DNA of 64,000 nucleotides. Source: Limnephilus marmoratus (lineage: Eukaryota > Arthropoda > Insecta > Trichoptera > Limnephilidae). Position 1 is the stretch's first letter, and each line of letters opens with the position of its first letter. Below the pieces are notes generated by a model. That model was not told the origin of the DNA and searched no databases. It saw nothing but the letters and a program-made list of their open reading frames with translations. Below are positions 10,421 through 22,701 of this stretch, one piece after another. Position numbers and translations under genes: made by a program. The stretch covers positions 56,586,665 to 56,650,664 of the forward strand of contig OU862906.1 of assembly GCA_917880885.1 (NCBI GenBank), in the 5' to 3' direction.

Positions 10421-10429
10421 TACCCGGCT

Positions 10430-11299
10430 CCGTACGAGATTTACCATACAGCTTCATTAATCATTAAAGATTATTTGTTAAATTTGACTTATTTGCTATA
10501 TAATTGGTAAATTCTCTGATTATTATTTTATATTGTCTTGTTAATTACTGTATTTTCTCCTAAATAATAAAAATAAATAAATGAATATATATTATAGAAT
10601 GCAAAGTAATTGTTCGATCAGCGGGGTAAAACCTAGCTTATGAACCGTCCGTCACATCGGAATCGTAATCAAAACATCATTTAATTTTCGAATGAGAAAA
10701 ATGATGTATTTGCAAAAAGAAATTCCGAAGCGTTTCCAGTTTTATGAAGTATTATTTTTTGTGGGGTTTGATACACCCCTTCATCACTCCATAGGTTGAC
10801 AAGGCTTTCAATGGAGACTTGCAGTGTTTCTGTTTTGCCAAAACACCACTGATGATTACAATGATACGAGAGTACACTAATCCTTCACAATGACACATTG
10901 TGTGGTTTTACTCAAGCCATATAGTATAGGGGAAATCATACACGGTGCACTGTTGTTCCGCTCAGACGAACATGTGAATGGAATACAGGAGGATCATTGA
11001 AAAGCGTCTATTTTGGGTAAAGATTATAACATAAAAGTTCCTTGGTACCTACCTTTTTTATGTAGAGCATAAGAAACTCCCTCAGGATGGTGGGAAGGAA
11101 AAATACAGTTTTCCCTCCGGTAAGGTTAGTTAGGCTAGGTGAATAAAAGATATTTCACAGTAACAAATACTCCTATATTTATACATTCTTAAATACACGG
11201 GTGCCCTTCAAGGGACCGGGATTCATATTCCCAAAAGAAGCAAAAACCATACTGAGAATTTAGCTGGAAGAAAGTAAAAGATAAAGTAAAGAGCATTGC
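10430..11299. other. no gene seen
   Basis: AT-rich, no supported gene. Confidence 0.35.
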
Positions 11300-11745
11300 T
11301 GCGGACCATGTATCTATTAATTCTAACTTGTCGCGAACGCATATTAACCGGCGACCACGTAGCATGTGGAGGAAACGAGGTCCATGAGCATGCGGGATCT
11401 CCAAGTCAGCAACCGGGAGAGACCCCGCGGAAGGCCCCAGAGGATGGGAACTCCTCACCAGGGAGCAGGATCCAGCATCAGGTCCAGTGTACCGGTTGAG
11501 CGTACCGGTGACCTCTCGGTAGACCCCGAGTACCACACTTTCATCCGGTGTTGAGCGCCGGCGTCCTCTCGCCACAAATAGGTACTGCCACGATCGTAGC
11601 TTGTCACAAAACGTTGCTTACGCCAATCTATCGAAGGCGTCGGCCGCGATTCCGTAGATAATTCACAATCAATTTTGAACGCGGCGCGGCGGTGTGTTAG
11701 TCTTGAAAACATGGCGATCTCTCCGTCGTTCCAGAACAATTCAAA
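11300..11745. other. CpG-rich island, possible 5' exon or promoter
   Basis: The sequence turns abruptly GC- and CpG-rich (GCGAACGC, CCGGCGACC, CGGCGCGGCGG) within an AT-rich surround. Both strands stay open over it (minus 11189-11575 and 11455-11739; plus 11296-11499 and 11366-11554), which is common in GC-rich DNA. I recognise none of the translations. ATGGCGATCTCTCCGTCG at 11711 has the look of a translation start context, but its frame ends in the AT-rich DNA shortly afterwards. It may be a promoter or first exon of a host gene, or an old repeat. Confidence 0.35.
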
Positions 11746-13353
11746 ATAAAACCCGTTCTACATACGGAACTACTTTCGACAAACGGTTAGAATTAATGAC
11801 ATAATTCTTATAAAAGGTATTAACCCGTAAAAGTGATATTATCACATAATAATCACACAAACTTATATTTTAGGCGACCATTCGAATTAACGTCGGGCTC
11901 CCAATCGGCGGAAATTCAAAAAGTGACGCCGGAAATTTATCAATACGAATATCAATCGAAAAAATCTAAAATACGGTGATTCAACAATTAAAGTAATCGG
12001 CCAGGTGAAGGTTTATTAATTCAGGAAAATAATTATAACTAAGTAATAATTATTATATTATTACAGCAGCACGAGCATATAGGATGGTCGCTGTACAAGG
12101 TTTTGTAACTTTAACCCTGTGGGTTGAATACAGCACAACAATTTACCAGTAACAGTAACTATTGTTGCTGATTTTGTGAAAAAAAAATTATAGACAATAC
12201 GTAATTGTGAAATAAATTGTTTTCCTAATCACGTTTGGAAGATTGATTCAGAGGTGCTTTTCGTTGAAATAAGGGTCATCACTTCAAACCCGGTATGTTG
12301 CTCGTTGTTTTACTGAGTTTTGCCGTTGTACAACACGATGTTACACTGTTAAGTGCTGTTAAAACATGGATCCAAGATATCAATCCCTGTGTACAACACG
12401 GTATTTACGTACCTAGTTGGAATTACAGCAATTAGTTATTTAACATTGAAAGTGGCAATTGGAATAACCCGTACCCGTACTGTGTACGATGCTTCCACTT
12501 AACGTTATGTGTGGGTGAAAAATGTGTGGGATTCCCAAGAATTCATTCCTCAATTTATCGTGGCGAAATCTTTAAAGAAAACAGAATTAAAAAAAAAACT
12601 TACTTTTCGAATAGACAGGCTTGATCTAGGGTTGCTGAATAATAAATAATTAAATCGGTACTTTATTTCTATCGTTATTTATAAAATATTAGAAATTCTC
12701 GAGCAAGCAGAATTTTAAATTAACAAAGCGGTTTTCGTAACATGCTGCTTACATAAAGTATTGGAAATTTCAGTGGGAGGTACATTTTAATATTGTAACA
12801 CAATCTTTATTTAAATTTTCAGTGCCTATAAATAGATCCCTACCACGTTCGAAAACATCATTACCTTACTGATTTATCAATTGAATGTAATTATTATTAT
12901 TAAAAATTCTGATTTCGGTTGTGAATCTTTTTGTCTTTATCCGGTTCAATAATTCTAAAACTCTGGTTTGCTTTGTATTTAAACGTTATTTTGAAAATTG
13001 GTGGAGTTTGTTCAAGATTTAGAGAGAAAATTGTTTCGATTATCTTTTTCAAAACTGGAACTGATTCATTCATCGAGGAATCTAATCGCTAGTATAAAAA
13101 TATCAAGTTCGGTGTTGGATCTGTAACTTTAGTTCAATAATATCTAAGGCTTTTGATTTTTGGATTTGCTTTGAATATAAATATGTTTCCAAAATTAGAA
13201 CAAGATGTGTAAACAATTCAGACAAACAATAAATTGAGTAGATATCTATATATACAGATAATATTTTAACAGAAAATTATCTTATTTTTTTAATTCAAAA
13301 TTGTAACTAAGACACACTGCGATTTTTCACGAACCTGCACTAGTAATGAATTA
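11746..13353. other. no gene seen
   Basis: About 1.6 kb of AT-rich sequence without long open frames or repeats that I recognise. Confidence 0.4.
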
Positions 13354-13703
13354 TACAGGGTATCCAGGGGTAAAGTGCATTAACTTCGAGAGGTGATTCT
13401 ACGTGATGGTGGGAGCAAAAAATTAACAACTTTTTTTTCTCATACAAAAAGACGTACCTAATATAAATCCTTAGTGTGTGGTACGATCTTGCCGGGCACG
13501 ATTGTGGCAACATAACATGATTGTTATTGGCCCGTATCGTAACAGCGGAAAACAATAAAGCTGAGCGCACACGCCGGTCGAATTTTATCTTTTTACCACA
13601 AAACCACCCCTAAAAGTTGGATTTTCGAAAAAAATGTTAATCTTTTTTACTTATACTATCATGTAGAATGACCTCCCGAAGTGAATGCATTTTACACCCT
13701 GTA
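13354..13703. mobile_element. mariner-type MITE with long TIRs
   Basis: TACAGGGTAT...GTGCATTAACTTCG (13354 on) pairs with the reverse complement of ...GAAGTGAATGCATTTTACACCCTGTA (to 13703). The TIRs are about 50 bp with several mismatches. A TA on each side (13352-13353 and 13704-13705) fits the IS630/Tc1/mariner superfamily. 350 bp, no transposase. Confidence 0.85.
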
Positions 13704-13821
13704 TAATTGCTGCGATGTGTGCGTACATGGAATAGAGAATATAACAATAGAAGTGCCTACCATACAAATTTTAATGGAAATAAATAATATTAAAAAAAGG
13801 AGAGTGCTTTAGACCACACGA

Positions 13822-14172
13822 CTGAAGTAAAACTTCTTAGCTCCATCTATGTGAAGAAGGAAGAGAGAAAGAAAATGTGCGTGCGCACTGCTCTCTCTCT
13901 TGCCCCTACAGTGATACAGACAATAGGCCTGCACTGTGTTTTGATATACGAAACGTAAATGGCTAAGAGAGAAAGACAGAAAGAAAATGTGTGCTCGCAC
14001 CTCTCTCTCTTGCCTCTACAGTAATATACGAAACGTAACTCTCTCTCTTTCTATCTTCCCTAACTTATATATCCCTCTCAACTACCGTTCGCCATGCTTT
14101 TCGTAACACTCTCGTCACGCATTCACTAGCTTACTCCCCAAGTCAAGCGTGCGTAAAGAAGTTTTACTTCAA
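13822..14172. mobile_element. TIR element with TGAAGTAAAACTTCTT ends
   Basis: A perfect 16-bp TIR TGAAGTAAAACTTCTT lies at the left end near 13822 and inverted at the right end near 14172. The inside has an internal duplication: GAGAGAAAGA.AGAAAATGTG followed by GCGCAC and CTCTCTCTCTTGCC.CTACAGT appears twice (about 13863-13925 and 13970-14030). The TIR resembles GAAGTGAAACTTCT at 37670 and 21789. No clear TSD; noncoding. Confidence 0.8.
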
Positions 14173-14984
14173 CAAGCCAATAACACAACCGCCCAGCCAG
14201 CATTCCCTCTCACTAATGCTGATCTCCAACTATTTTTTTGAATTTTGAAACTAGTTTTGAACGTTTGAATTTATAAAGTACACTTTTGTATATAATTATA
14301 GGACCAAAATGGGCAACTCCTTGTGTTATTATTTAATACTCGTAGTAACATTTCGGTTGTGTATTAACACACGAAAATCTAAAGTACATTATTTCTACGT
14401 CTTATTTCTTTATGTTTTCAGCATGTCTTTTATAATGAATATTTGATATGTCGCCGTTTTTTTTTTAAATAGTTGATGGTGTACAATTGCCTTCTAACCA
14501 TTTGATCGGGCTTAGTATTGCGTTTGGTACCTAGTAATTTGGGAATGTTGAGATGTGTCAGCCATTTGTAACGTGGCGTTATTGGTTTTACTTACTACAA
14601 TAACATTTTAATTACTGACATTAATAGATAATCATCTGAAATCTGCCACAGGGCTATAATTTTTAAAAATCTTGGTTTTCAAGAAAAATGCACAACTAAG
14701 GGAGGAACGCTCATAAATTTGGAGATGATGTCATTCTTATCTTCAGTTGTCCAAGAGGTCGGAGTTCAAGTCGATAAATCATGTAGATGGAATCACTGCG
14801 GAAGGTACACAAAACATTTGAATTGTTACTTTTTTTTGAAAATTTAAGTAAACATATAAAAGTTTATAACTATGATGAATCTACACCGTTTTAATCAGAT
14901 TCCAGTAACATGCGTGGTGTGTTGCACATAAAACTTGTATTTACGTGCGACAATTTTATATGAAAAATGTGATTTTTTTTTTAT
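14173..14984. other. no gene seen
   Basis: AT-rich, no supported feature. Confidence 0.35.
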
Positions 14985-16402
14985 TTTATTTTTTTTTTTA
15001 ATTAATGATTTTTTTTGTTACACACATAAAAATATTACAAAAAACATTTCTTTTGATAAGAAGTAAAAAAAATAAAATAAAATATGTAGCTTAACGATAA
15101 ACAATAATACAATTTAACAACAAAAAAAAAGATATTACAATATTATACATATATGTATGGTAACAAAAAAAAATCCCACATAGGCATCGCCAGTTCGTGG
15201 GTATACTTAAGTTTTTTTTAATGCAGTTAAGATACAACATAGCAAATTAAACTTTAAATTAGTAAATTGAAACATAATTATGTTTTAACATATTTATAGA
15301 ACAAATAATTCTGTATTTAAAAAACAAAAGTTAAGAAAAAAAAAATATATATATATATGAAAAACAAAAAAGGTTAAATAAAAATTAGGGATTTGTTAAG
15401 TTATAACAGGTAAGATGTTATAGCAGGTAGGTATTTGTGTCATTTGTAGTTACCCAAGTCTTTATTAATTTTTTGTATATGCTGTAAGAGGATATGTTTT
15501 TAGATTTAATTTCTATAGTCTGATACAGTGCATTATAGATTTTTGGTGCAATGAAAAAAGCATGTCTTTGCGCAAGCCTAGTTTTGCGTAGGGGAACCTC
15601 AAATGCATTATTTACTCTACTGCTGGAGCGTTTTTCGTTTTTTGTAAAATATACATTTCGTGAAAATATATATTTCAGACATTGCATACAGTAGATTTTT
15701 CTTATATCTAAGAGTTCAGCTTCTTGGAATAATTGCAAGGAGGGGTAGGTAACATCTTTGTGCAACATTATTTTTATTATTAATTTTTGAGTAATTTCTA
15801 GTTGCTTAATATGGGTATCATAAATACCCCCCCATCCAATTATTCCATAAGATATTGATGATTGCACCAATGCATGATATACCAGTTTCATTCTTTTAAT
15901 ATCAACTATATTATTTAATCGTTTAAAAATGTAAGTCAAATACCTAAGTTTATTTACAAGGTTTTCTACGTGATTTGTCCACTTTAGTTGGCTGTCTATA
16001 ATAATTCCTAGGTATTTAACTGTGTTCCCCGAATTCATTTCTATACAGTTAGAACACAAAACAGGGTTGCAAGAATTGTTGTGAAACCTTATATTTAGGT
16101 GAGTTAAGGGTGCCGCCCTTTTGGTATTATAGAATGGAATATACATAGTTTTTTCACAGTTCAGAGTTAGGAGGTTTTGGTTTAGCCATTCTTTGACAAT
16201 GGATGTGCACTTATTTGCGTTTTCAGAGACTTCTTTCCATGATTTACCATGGACTGTGATAGCAGTATCATCAGCATACGATAATAGTTTTCCCGGAATA
16301 CTGATATTACACAGGTCATTGATATAAATTAGGAACAATAATGGGACCGATAACTGTACAGCTTGTGGAACCCCATGTCTCACATATTCTGGTTTACTAA
16401 TA

Positions 16403-17066
16403 CAGGCGACTCTCGTTAATTCAAACCTGCGATAATTCGAACCTCTCTATAATTCAAAGTTATCACGAGTTCCCTACGAAATCTCTTTATATTTCGAACT
16501 AAATCCATACATTTTTGTACACTTGGTAATTTAAACGAAAAAATCATTGCTATATAACAAAACGACGCGTTAATTCGAACTCATCGGCGTTCAACATTCG
16601 ACAATTCAAAGTTGCAGAGAGAAAGAGGCGGAAAGATTGTTACACACACGTTAGTACAAATACAATTTTGCGACAAGTTTAAACGTGTATTGTTTTTACC
16701 TTACAAACCTTCTGTCTACAAAACGAAAGTGATGAAAAAGCATTTCAGGCACTTTTTCTCTTAAAAAAATTATTGAGAAGTCTGAGCAGCAGCAATGTGC
16801 TTTGAAGCAAACCAGTATAACAGAGTCCTTTCTTTCGAAAGATTAATTAATTCACATTATGATTACATGTATGTACACGAATGTACCTATAAACTTTTGT
16901 CATTGTTATAGAATAGGAGTTAATAAATAATAATTGATCAACACTTAAGAATTCGAAGTTTTATTTATTTACTCTCACAAATTTCGAACCATTTGATATT
17001 TCAAACACTCGATAATTCGTAATATTTTAAGAGTCCCTCGAGTTTCGAATTATCGAGAGTCGACTG
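16403..17066 (+). mobile_element. pogo/Tigger-type element inside LINE-1
   Basis: The ends CAGGCGACTCTCGTTAATTC (16403-16422) and the reverse complement of 17047-17066 (CAGTCGACTCTCGATAATTC) match at 18 of 20 bases. TA flanks both sides (16401-16402 and 17067-17068), the pogo/mariner target. Internal repeats of AATTCGAA occur near both ends. A short transposase remnant is at 16770-16850. 664 bp, internally deleted. Confidence 0.9.
16770..16850 (+). pseudogene. pogo-type transposase C-terminal remnant
   Basis: The plus frame reads IIEKSEQQQCALKQTSITESFLSKD followed by TAA. A K-Q-T-x-I-T-x-x-F tail before the stop is characteristic of Tigger/pogo DDE transposases. The catalytic core is deleted; upstream codons (AAACGAAAGTGATGAAAAAG) are out of frame. 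Confidence 0.6.
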
Positions 17067-19301
17067 TATTATCACCAATTTTTGTACATTGTCTGCGATC
17101 AAGTAAATAATTTGTTAATAGTGACAGACAATTATTTTTAATTCCAATATTATTTAGTTTTCTAATCAGTTTATTATGATTAACGGTATCAAACGCTTTT
17201 TTTAGGTCTAAAAAGATTGTTAAGCTTTTCATATTTAAGTCAAGATTGGTGTATATATTTTTTGTTAGATTAAATAAAGCATCATCTGTACTAAGACCTT
17301 TTCTGAAACCGTATTGATTTGGGGACAAAAGTGCATTTGATTCTAGAAACTCTAGTACTTGTATTTTAATATTTTTTTCTAATATCTTCGCTAGTTGGGA
17401 TATTAGCGATATTGGTCTGTAATTGTCAAGTTTAGAGATTGATCCAGATTTATGTATTGGTACAATATTGGAGAGTTTAAATGCGTCTGGGAAAACGTTT
17501 TTTTCAAAACAGGAATTAAAAATGTGTTGCAAAGGCTTCGAAATGTGTTGTTTAATAGATTTGATAGCGATGGCGCTTAATTCATCTGGACCATTGGCTG
17601 TATTTGTGTTAAGATTGTAAATGTGTTTTATTATTTCAGATTCGGTAATACGTTTAAATTGGGTTAAATTAGGACTATTTTCAGAGTGTTCGTCCATTTG
17701 AGTGTATTGATGAATATGGTTTTGAAATGAGGGATTGTTATTTATTATATCTGAAGCAACATTTGTAAAAAAATCATTGAATTTATTTGCAATATTTCTA
17801 ATATCCGTTATGACTATTTTATCATCTGTAACAATTTTTTCAGGGAATGTTTTTGCTTTATGTTTTCTATTAGTTATTTCATTTATGACTTGCCAGGTTT
17901 TTATAGAATCATTATCAGCTGTTTGTAATTGTTTAGTATAATACTCTTGCTTACATTTTTTTATAAGAATATTGAAAAAAATTCTATAAATGATGTATTG
18001 CTGTCGTAAATTTTTATTGGGTGGAATGTTTTTAGCCATACAATAATTCTCATGATTTTTGTAAATTTTGTACAGTTTGTTCCTGTGTTGGCTTGCAATT
18101 ATCAAACCACGCGTGATCCATGGTTTAATTTTTTTATGTTTGCTTCTAGGTATTGGTGTTGGTTCAAGACTATTCTTGATATTATCATTTAATATTGAAT
18201 ATAAGGTGTATCGTGATTGATTTGGGTCATCATTTGTTAAAACTGAGTTCCAAGTTTCTTTTTTTAAAAAACTGTTTAGGGTTTGATAGTTAATTTTATT
18301 TTTTCCCACTTGTTGGGCTTTAGTTGTATGATGATACTTTAAGGTACTGTGACCGAAAAAAGTTGGGAAATGATCGGTTATATCAATTTTTAGGACAGCT
18401 GATTTGGGAATAAAATTTTTATTGGTTTTAAGAAATATGTGATCAAGACAAGAACCGTATCTGGTAGGGCTATTTATATAAGATAGATATCCTTCGCTGT
18501 ATATAACATTTAGATATTCATTTGCAATTGGGCTCAGGATAGAATCTTCTATGTTAATATTTATATCCCCTACGATAAATGAAAAATCTAATTGGTTGCA
18601 ATTATTTTCGTTTATGAAATATTTTAATTCTGTGATAAAAGATTTAGAATCTAAAGAAGGGGAGCGATAAACAGCAATTATAGAGTATTTTTTATTGTTT
18701 AGCTTGAATGATAAATGTATGGCATTAGAAAACTTAAATTTTGGGATGTTTATTATTACATCAGTTATTTTATGTGCACTATAGAAAATCGTTAGACCGT
18801 CATGCGAAGTATGTTTTGAAGGAAGTGAGTAAGTCTTATAATCAGACATGGAGTAAGGGATTAGTTCACGCATTTGCGTTTCCGTAAGTATAATAACATT
18901 TGGTTTAAATCCTAGAGAGTTGAGGAAAATACAAAATTCATCAAAATGTTTATATGAATACTGCGGATGTTTAAATTTATTATGTTGAAGTCGGTATTTC
19001 CTTCATTTATGTAGTTATTTAGTTCTGTAGTATCTTCACATACCTTTGTGTCTATTAACGTAAAATCATCAGTGAGATCCATTTTCACAGATTATAAAAT
19101 TTCTTCCTTTTTCTTGTCCCAGTATGTGATTAATGCAATGGTATGTCGTTTGCATCTTTTATGCGTATTATATTTGTCCGTCCTTCGTCCAAACATATTT
19201 GTATCCAAATGCTTTTGTTGATTTGGCTAACCATAGGAGATGTTTATTTGCTGGCGTTAATTTTTCATTGATGAAAATTTTCTGTGTTGACTCCGAGTAC
19301 T

Positions 19302-19793
19302 TCATTTCTTGAGGGGTAAGTATTCCTTTAATTTTTTTTGTTTAATTACCTTATCCTTTGTCTCTTTTGAATTGAATTGGATAGAAATAGTCCGCTTGGC
19401 CGGATTGTTATAGTAGTTTACCAAAGAATTATTTTTTAATAGGTCGCTGCAGTCAAGGGCCGACATCAGTAGTTCAATGGGTTTTCGTACATTATCATTT
19501 TTCTGTACTTCGATTCCCTGTATTTCGATTGAATTTTCAAGCGCGCTCTGTTGGATGTGGTTTACAGTTAATTTGAGATTTTTTACCTCTCTTTGCAATT
19601 CCTTGATTTTCGCTTCATTTTTTTTTTGGTGATCATTTGTTCTTTTTATTTCTTTCTCAAAATCATCAATTTTGTTTGTGCAGAATTCTACACTCTTAAC
19701 TAAGTCTTGTATTTCGTTTTTAATATCCAAAAACAATTTATTTACGTCTGTCTTTATAAAATTTCTTAGTTGAAGATCGATTCTATCACTCAT
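19302..19793 (-). pseudogene. LINE-1 ORF1: coiled-coil RNA-binding protein
   Basis: 163 codons. Residues about 15-95 are a heptad-rich coiled coil (IKNEIQDLVKSVEF..., LQREVKNLKLTVNHI), then ENSIEIQGIEV and a C-terminal RNA-binding-like block (RTISIQFNSKETKDKV). It would coat the element RNA. The frame ends in a homopolymer (T-run 19331-19338). Past it another frame continues with LTPANKHLLWLAKSTKAFG and YVWTKDG, the normal end of this ORF1 family, so a one-base slip truncates the protein. No zinc knuckle or PHD seen, unlike LINE-2 ORF1. Confidence 0.8.
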
Positions 19794-19865
19794 TCTTTGA
19801 AGTTTTCAAATTTTTGATCCATATCATTTTTAGGGGGCATTTTTTTTTTTTTTTTGGTCCTTTAG

Positions 19866-20747
19866 GTTAATTAGTTTTAAATATTGGATTTGTTTGTTTG
19901 TTCACAAATGCCCCATACAATTTATTTTATTAATAATTTTGTTGTATTGTCTATGGCAGAAAGACACTTTTTTTTGTATATTACTATTACTATCTTTCTT
20001 CACTGTACTATGACTGTTTAAATATAATAATAATACATGTTTGTAAATGGCACTTTGTGCCGTAAATTTTAAATAAATAAATTACGTAAATTGTCTGTGG
20101 TTTATATTATCTTGTTTCGTTTTTTTTTTTTTAGACGAGATTTCTAGATATTTAGCACTGCCACTAACAAATAAACTCACTGTATTTAAAGAATCACTGG
20201 TTTTTTGTTTTTTTTTGTGTTTTTGTAGTGTTTTTTTCTTAATTGTCACTTATTTTGCAATTAAAATTGGAGCTGTCAGAGTTAAGGTGTTGTTCCTTAG
20301 CGGTTATCCATAGAAAAAAATCCTATGGGACTTGGCCACTTAGCCGTCTAGATTGAGTTTTGACTATGTATTACTATTATTGTGGCATTGTGTAGACTGT
20401 AATTGAATTGCATTTACTTATTTAACATAGAGGTGGAAACGATTTACCACTTTTTTTCAAACACCGTTGTGTACTTTCCACTATGCACTGAGTTTATCAC
20501 CCGAAGGTTAATTGTTAGTTTGGATATGAAATAAGGAATGAAGGGAGCGCGATGCAATTTGCTTTATGGTAGTGCGAGTGGCGTACGCGGAGTCGTAAGC
20601 GCGCGATATTTTTGCGGTGCGGTTTGAAGGGAATTGTATCCTTTGCAGCTAGGCATAAATAAACCAACCACACAACAGATCGATAACTTCGGGCTTTTGT
20701 AGGAGGAAATTTTCGACACTATTTCACCATGGATATGCAATATGTGA
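19866..20747. other. no gene seen; possible LINE-1 5' UTR
   Basis: This follows LINE-1 ORF1 on its 5' side. It includes a GGCAC-TTTGT-GCC hairpin near 20048-20062 and a short CG-rich patch at 20550-20625. No open frame that I trust. Confidence 0.35.
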
Positions 20748-21785
20748 CGACGCACAGTGATTCATTTCTTACAAGCTAGACGCTAATAAGTCACTTTTGA
20801 ATTCCCAAACAATGACGTCATGGCGACATTACCAGAGAGATAGGATAATAAATGCATGCTTAATTGGGGTGATTAGTGCACGCATTTATTCATACCAGAG
20901 GCCTAAAGTCGGATAATGTGTTCTGAAATTATCATTTGCATTTATTCGCTCGTTGCAGCTCGACGTTTAAAATTGTGTACTTTGTTTGAAAAGTGTTTTT
21001 TTTCGGATCTGTATAAAAAAAATGGAGGCTACTTTGGAAGTAGTAGTAGGAAGTTTCGGTTCTGTCTAAATGGAGGCTACTTTGGAAGGTATGTTTTAAA
21101 GTTTTTTCTTAATAACTTATTGTAAATAATTTTAGTTGTTTTTTAAATAACAAAAAAGTTTTGTGTTTTTTTTTGGTCTAAAAAATAATAAATTTCTAAC
21201 TTCTCGAGAGAGTATATCAAAATCGCAAAAAAAAAATCTTTTTTTTAAATAGTGCAACTAATATTCTATTCATATCAGTTTTGATATTAACCCACAACAA
21301 TCCACATTATTACAATTTTTCATTTTACAGGAACCACATACGAGATTTCCAGGCTTGAATTGTTCGTGACATGGAAGAGTTTGCCGAAGAAAAAAAGGTT
21401 TGAGGGAATGTTTAACAAAATTTTAAGTACATTTGAACTTGATAAGCCCACTGCAAGTGGTGAAAAAAAGTTAAAAAACCAAATAAGGCTTATATCTTTG
21501 AAAATAAGCCTTAATGTGAGCGTAATTTTAGCAATTTATTACATTCAAAATACACATTTTTTACTTTTTACATATAATTGTTTTATTATAAACCTCAAAT
21601 ACTCTATTAACAAATTATTTAAAAATTATAAATAACAAAAAATTATAATTAAAAAACGAAAAAAATAAATTATTTTTAACACTAATTTTATGTGTTGACT
21701 ACACCTCAATAGAGGGTTGAAAATAATTTAATCTTGTGTAAGATTTTAGCGTCTAGCATGTAAGAAACGAATCACTGTGCGACGT
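20748..21785. mobile_element. 1-kb TIR DNA element, family unassigned
   Basis: ACGCACAGTGATTCATTTCTTACAAGC... (20749-20786) is matched inverted by ...TAGCATGTAAGAAACGAATCACTGTGCG (to about 21784), a 36-38-bp TIR with about three mismatches. Inside, AATGGAGGCTACTTTGGAAG occurs twice (about 21021 and 21069, 48 bp apart). An open segment at 21330-21490 sits behind a TTTTACAG splice-acceptor-like site. No TSD could be read with certainty. Confidence 0.75.
21331..21635 (+). pseudogene. possible transposon exon, unrecognised
   Basis: After TTTCATTTTACAG the frame reads RLELFVTWKSLPKKKRFEGMFNKILSTFELDKPTASGEKK and becomes AT-rich low-complexity after about residue 55. It lies inside the 1-kb TIR element and may be a remnant of its transposase. 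No family motif recognised; it could be chance. Confidence 0.25.
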
Positions 21786-21788
21786 TTT

Positions 21789-21924
21789 GAAATGAAACTT
21801 CTGTAGCACCGCTGTGATTTGGATTTCGGATAAAACTGAAACAACGATTACTGCACCGGCGACGTATACGCACACCTGCGCTCATCGGCCGCTTTGATTA
21901 TGATGTCACTTTTAAAGGCTCTTA
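21789..21924. repeat. GAAGTGAAACTTCT-family repeat, truncated by LINE-2
   Basis: GAAATGAAACTTCTGTAGCACCGCTGTGATTTGGATTTCGGATAAAAC... to ATGTCACTTTTAAAGG matches 37670-37795 closely. The repeat ends where the LINE-2 poly(A) (T-run 21925-21945) begins, so LINE-2 appears to have inserted into it or next to it. Confidence 0.75.
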
Positions 21925-22701
21925 TTTTTTTTTTTTTTTTTTTTTTAATGTTCTTTATTCAGTAAAGTTTATACATTACAGTAAATGGATAATTTTTTGG
22001 CCATCACACTAGGCACATGCCCGTGTTGTAGTGGCCAATTTTATGTTAAGTATAATAATACTAATTAAAAATAAGTTGAATGAAAAACAAAATAATATAA
22101 AAACAAAAATTTATACATCTAAAACAAGTATGATGTATAAAGGAATTAAAAACAATGCAAAATATCTACATAAGTTTAAGATATATGAATATAAAAAATA
22201 AGTATGGAAAAACAGAAAAATTAAAAATAATATGAAAAGTATATGAAAGAAAATACGTATTATTGAATTAAAAATAATACAAGGAGCATGTATCAAAAAA
22301 ATAAAAAAATACAAGTAAATTTTTGTAATTAAAATACTATTAAAATGTAATGAAAATACAAGTACATTAAGTGCAAGTGTGTTTGTAAAAAATACAGACA
22401 CAATATAAAATCAAAGAAAGTACTATTTGGTAAGAGAGTAGGGATAAGTTATATCTTGATGAGCGATTTGCATGTGCGTGTTATGGTAACATAGGTATAT
22501 AGATATATATCAGAAGTTTTTGTGTAAATCCACGTTTGAACTAAAGCTAAAAATATGTACTCAAATATGGAATTATTTTCACAATATTTTTCGTAATAAA
22601 TACTTAGGTATAAGAAACATGTCAGTAGTGTTAAACATTTTTTAATGATGAGTATGAAAGAGAAATATATTGTTCTGCAATTTACAAGTTATTTAAATTA
22701 T

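Larger units (their letters stand above)
15418..19082 (-). pseudogene. LINE-1 ORF2: endonuclease-reverse transcriptase
   Basis: The protein nicks DNA with an EEP endonuclease and copies the element RNA on the exposed end. Visible motifs: NLNIRSI, ILTETQ, the DxN motif in VGDININ, a LDHIFLK block and TDHFP in the endonuclease. In the RT: LDNYRPISLISQLAKILEK, NQYGFRKGLSTDDAL, FLDLKKAFDTV, then after the insertion LSYADDTAI (YADD at 16267-16278), LLTLNCEKT, KYLGIIIDSQLKW, YGIIGWGG and the C-terminal IAPKIYNALYQ. Damage: a frameshift near 18955 between NIRSI and the rest of the endonuclease, and the insertion at 16403-17066. The insertion plus its TA duplication adds 666 bp, a multiple of three, so the frame is the same on both sides. 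The 607-codon (17050-18873) and 321-codon (15418-16383) open frames are the two halves. Confidence 0.9.
14985..19865 (-). mobile_element. LINE-1: non-LTR retrotransposon, two ORFs, interrupted
   Basis: Minus-oriented element: ORF1 (19302-19793), ORF2 endonuclease plus RT (about 19082-17069, then 16402-15418) and a T-rich low-coordinate end (14970-15160), which is the A-rich 3' UTR and tail. A 664-bp pogo-type element splits ORF2. The layout (coiled-coil ORF1, EEP endonuclease, RT, no RNase H seen) is that of jockey/CR1-like LINEs. A T-run at 19842-19860 lies at the 5' side. Confidence 0.85.

Noticed and set aside
20040..20075. GGCAC...GTGCC hairpin as a LINE 3' end in plus orientation
   Set aside because: No RT text upstream on the plus strand, and only a 5-bp stem.
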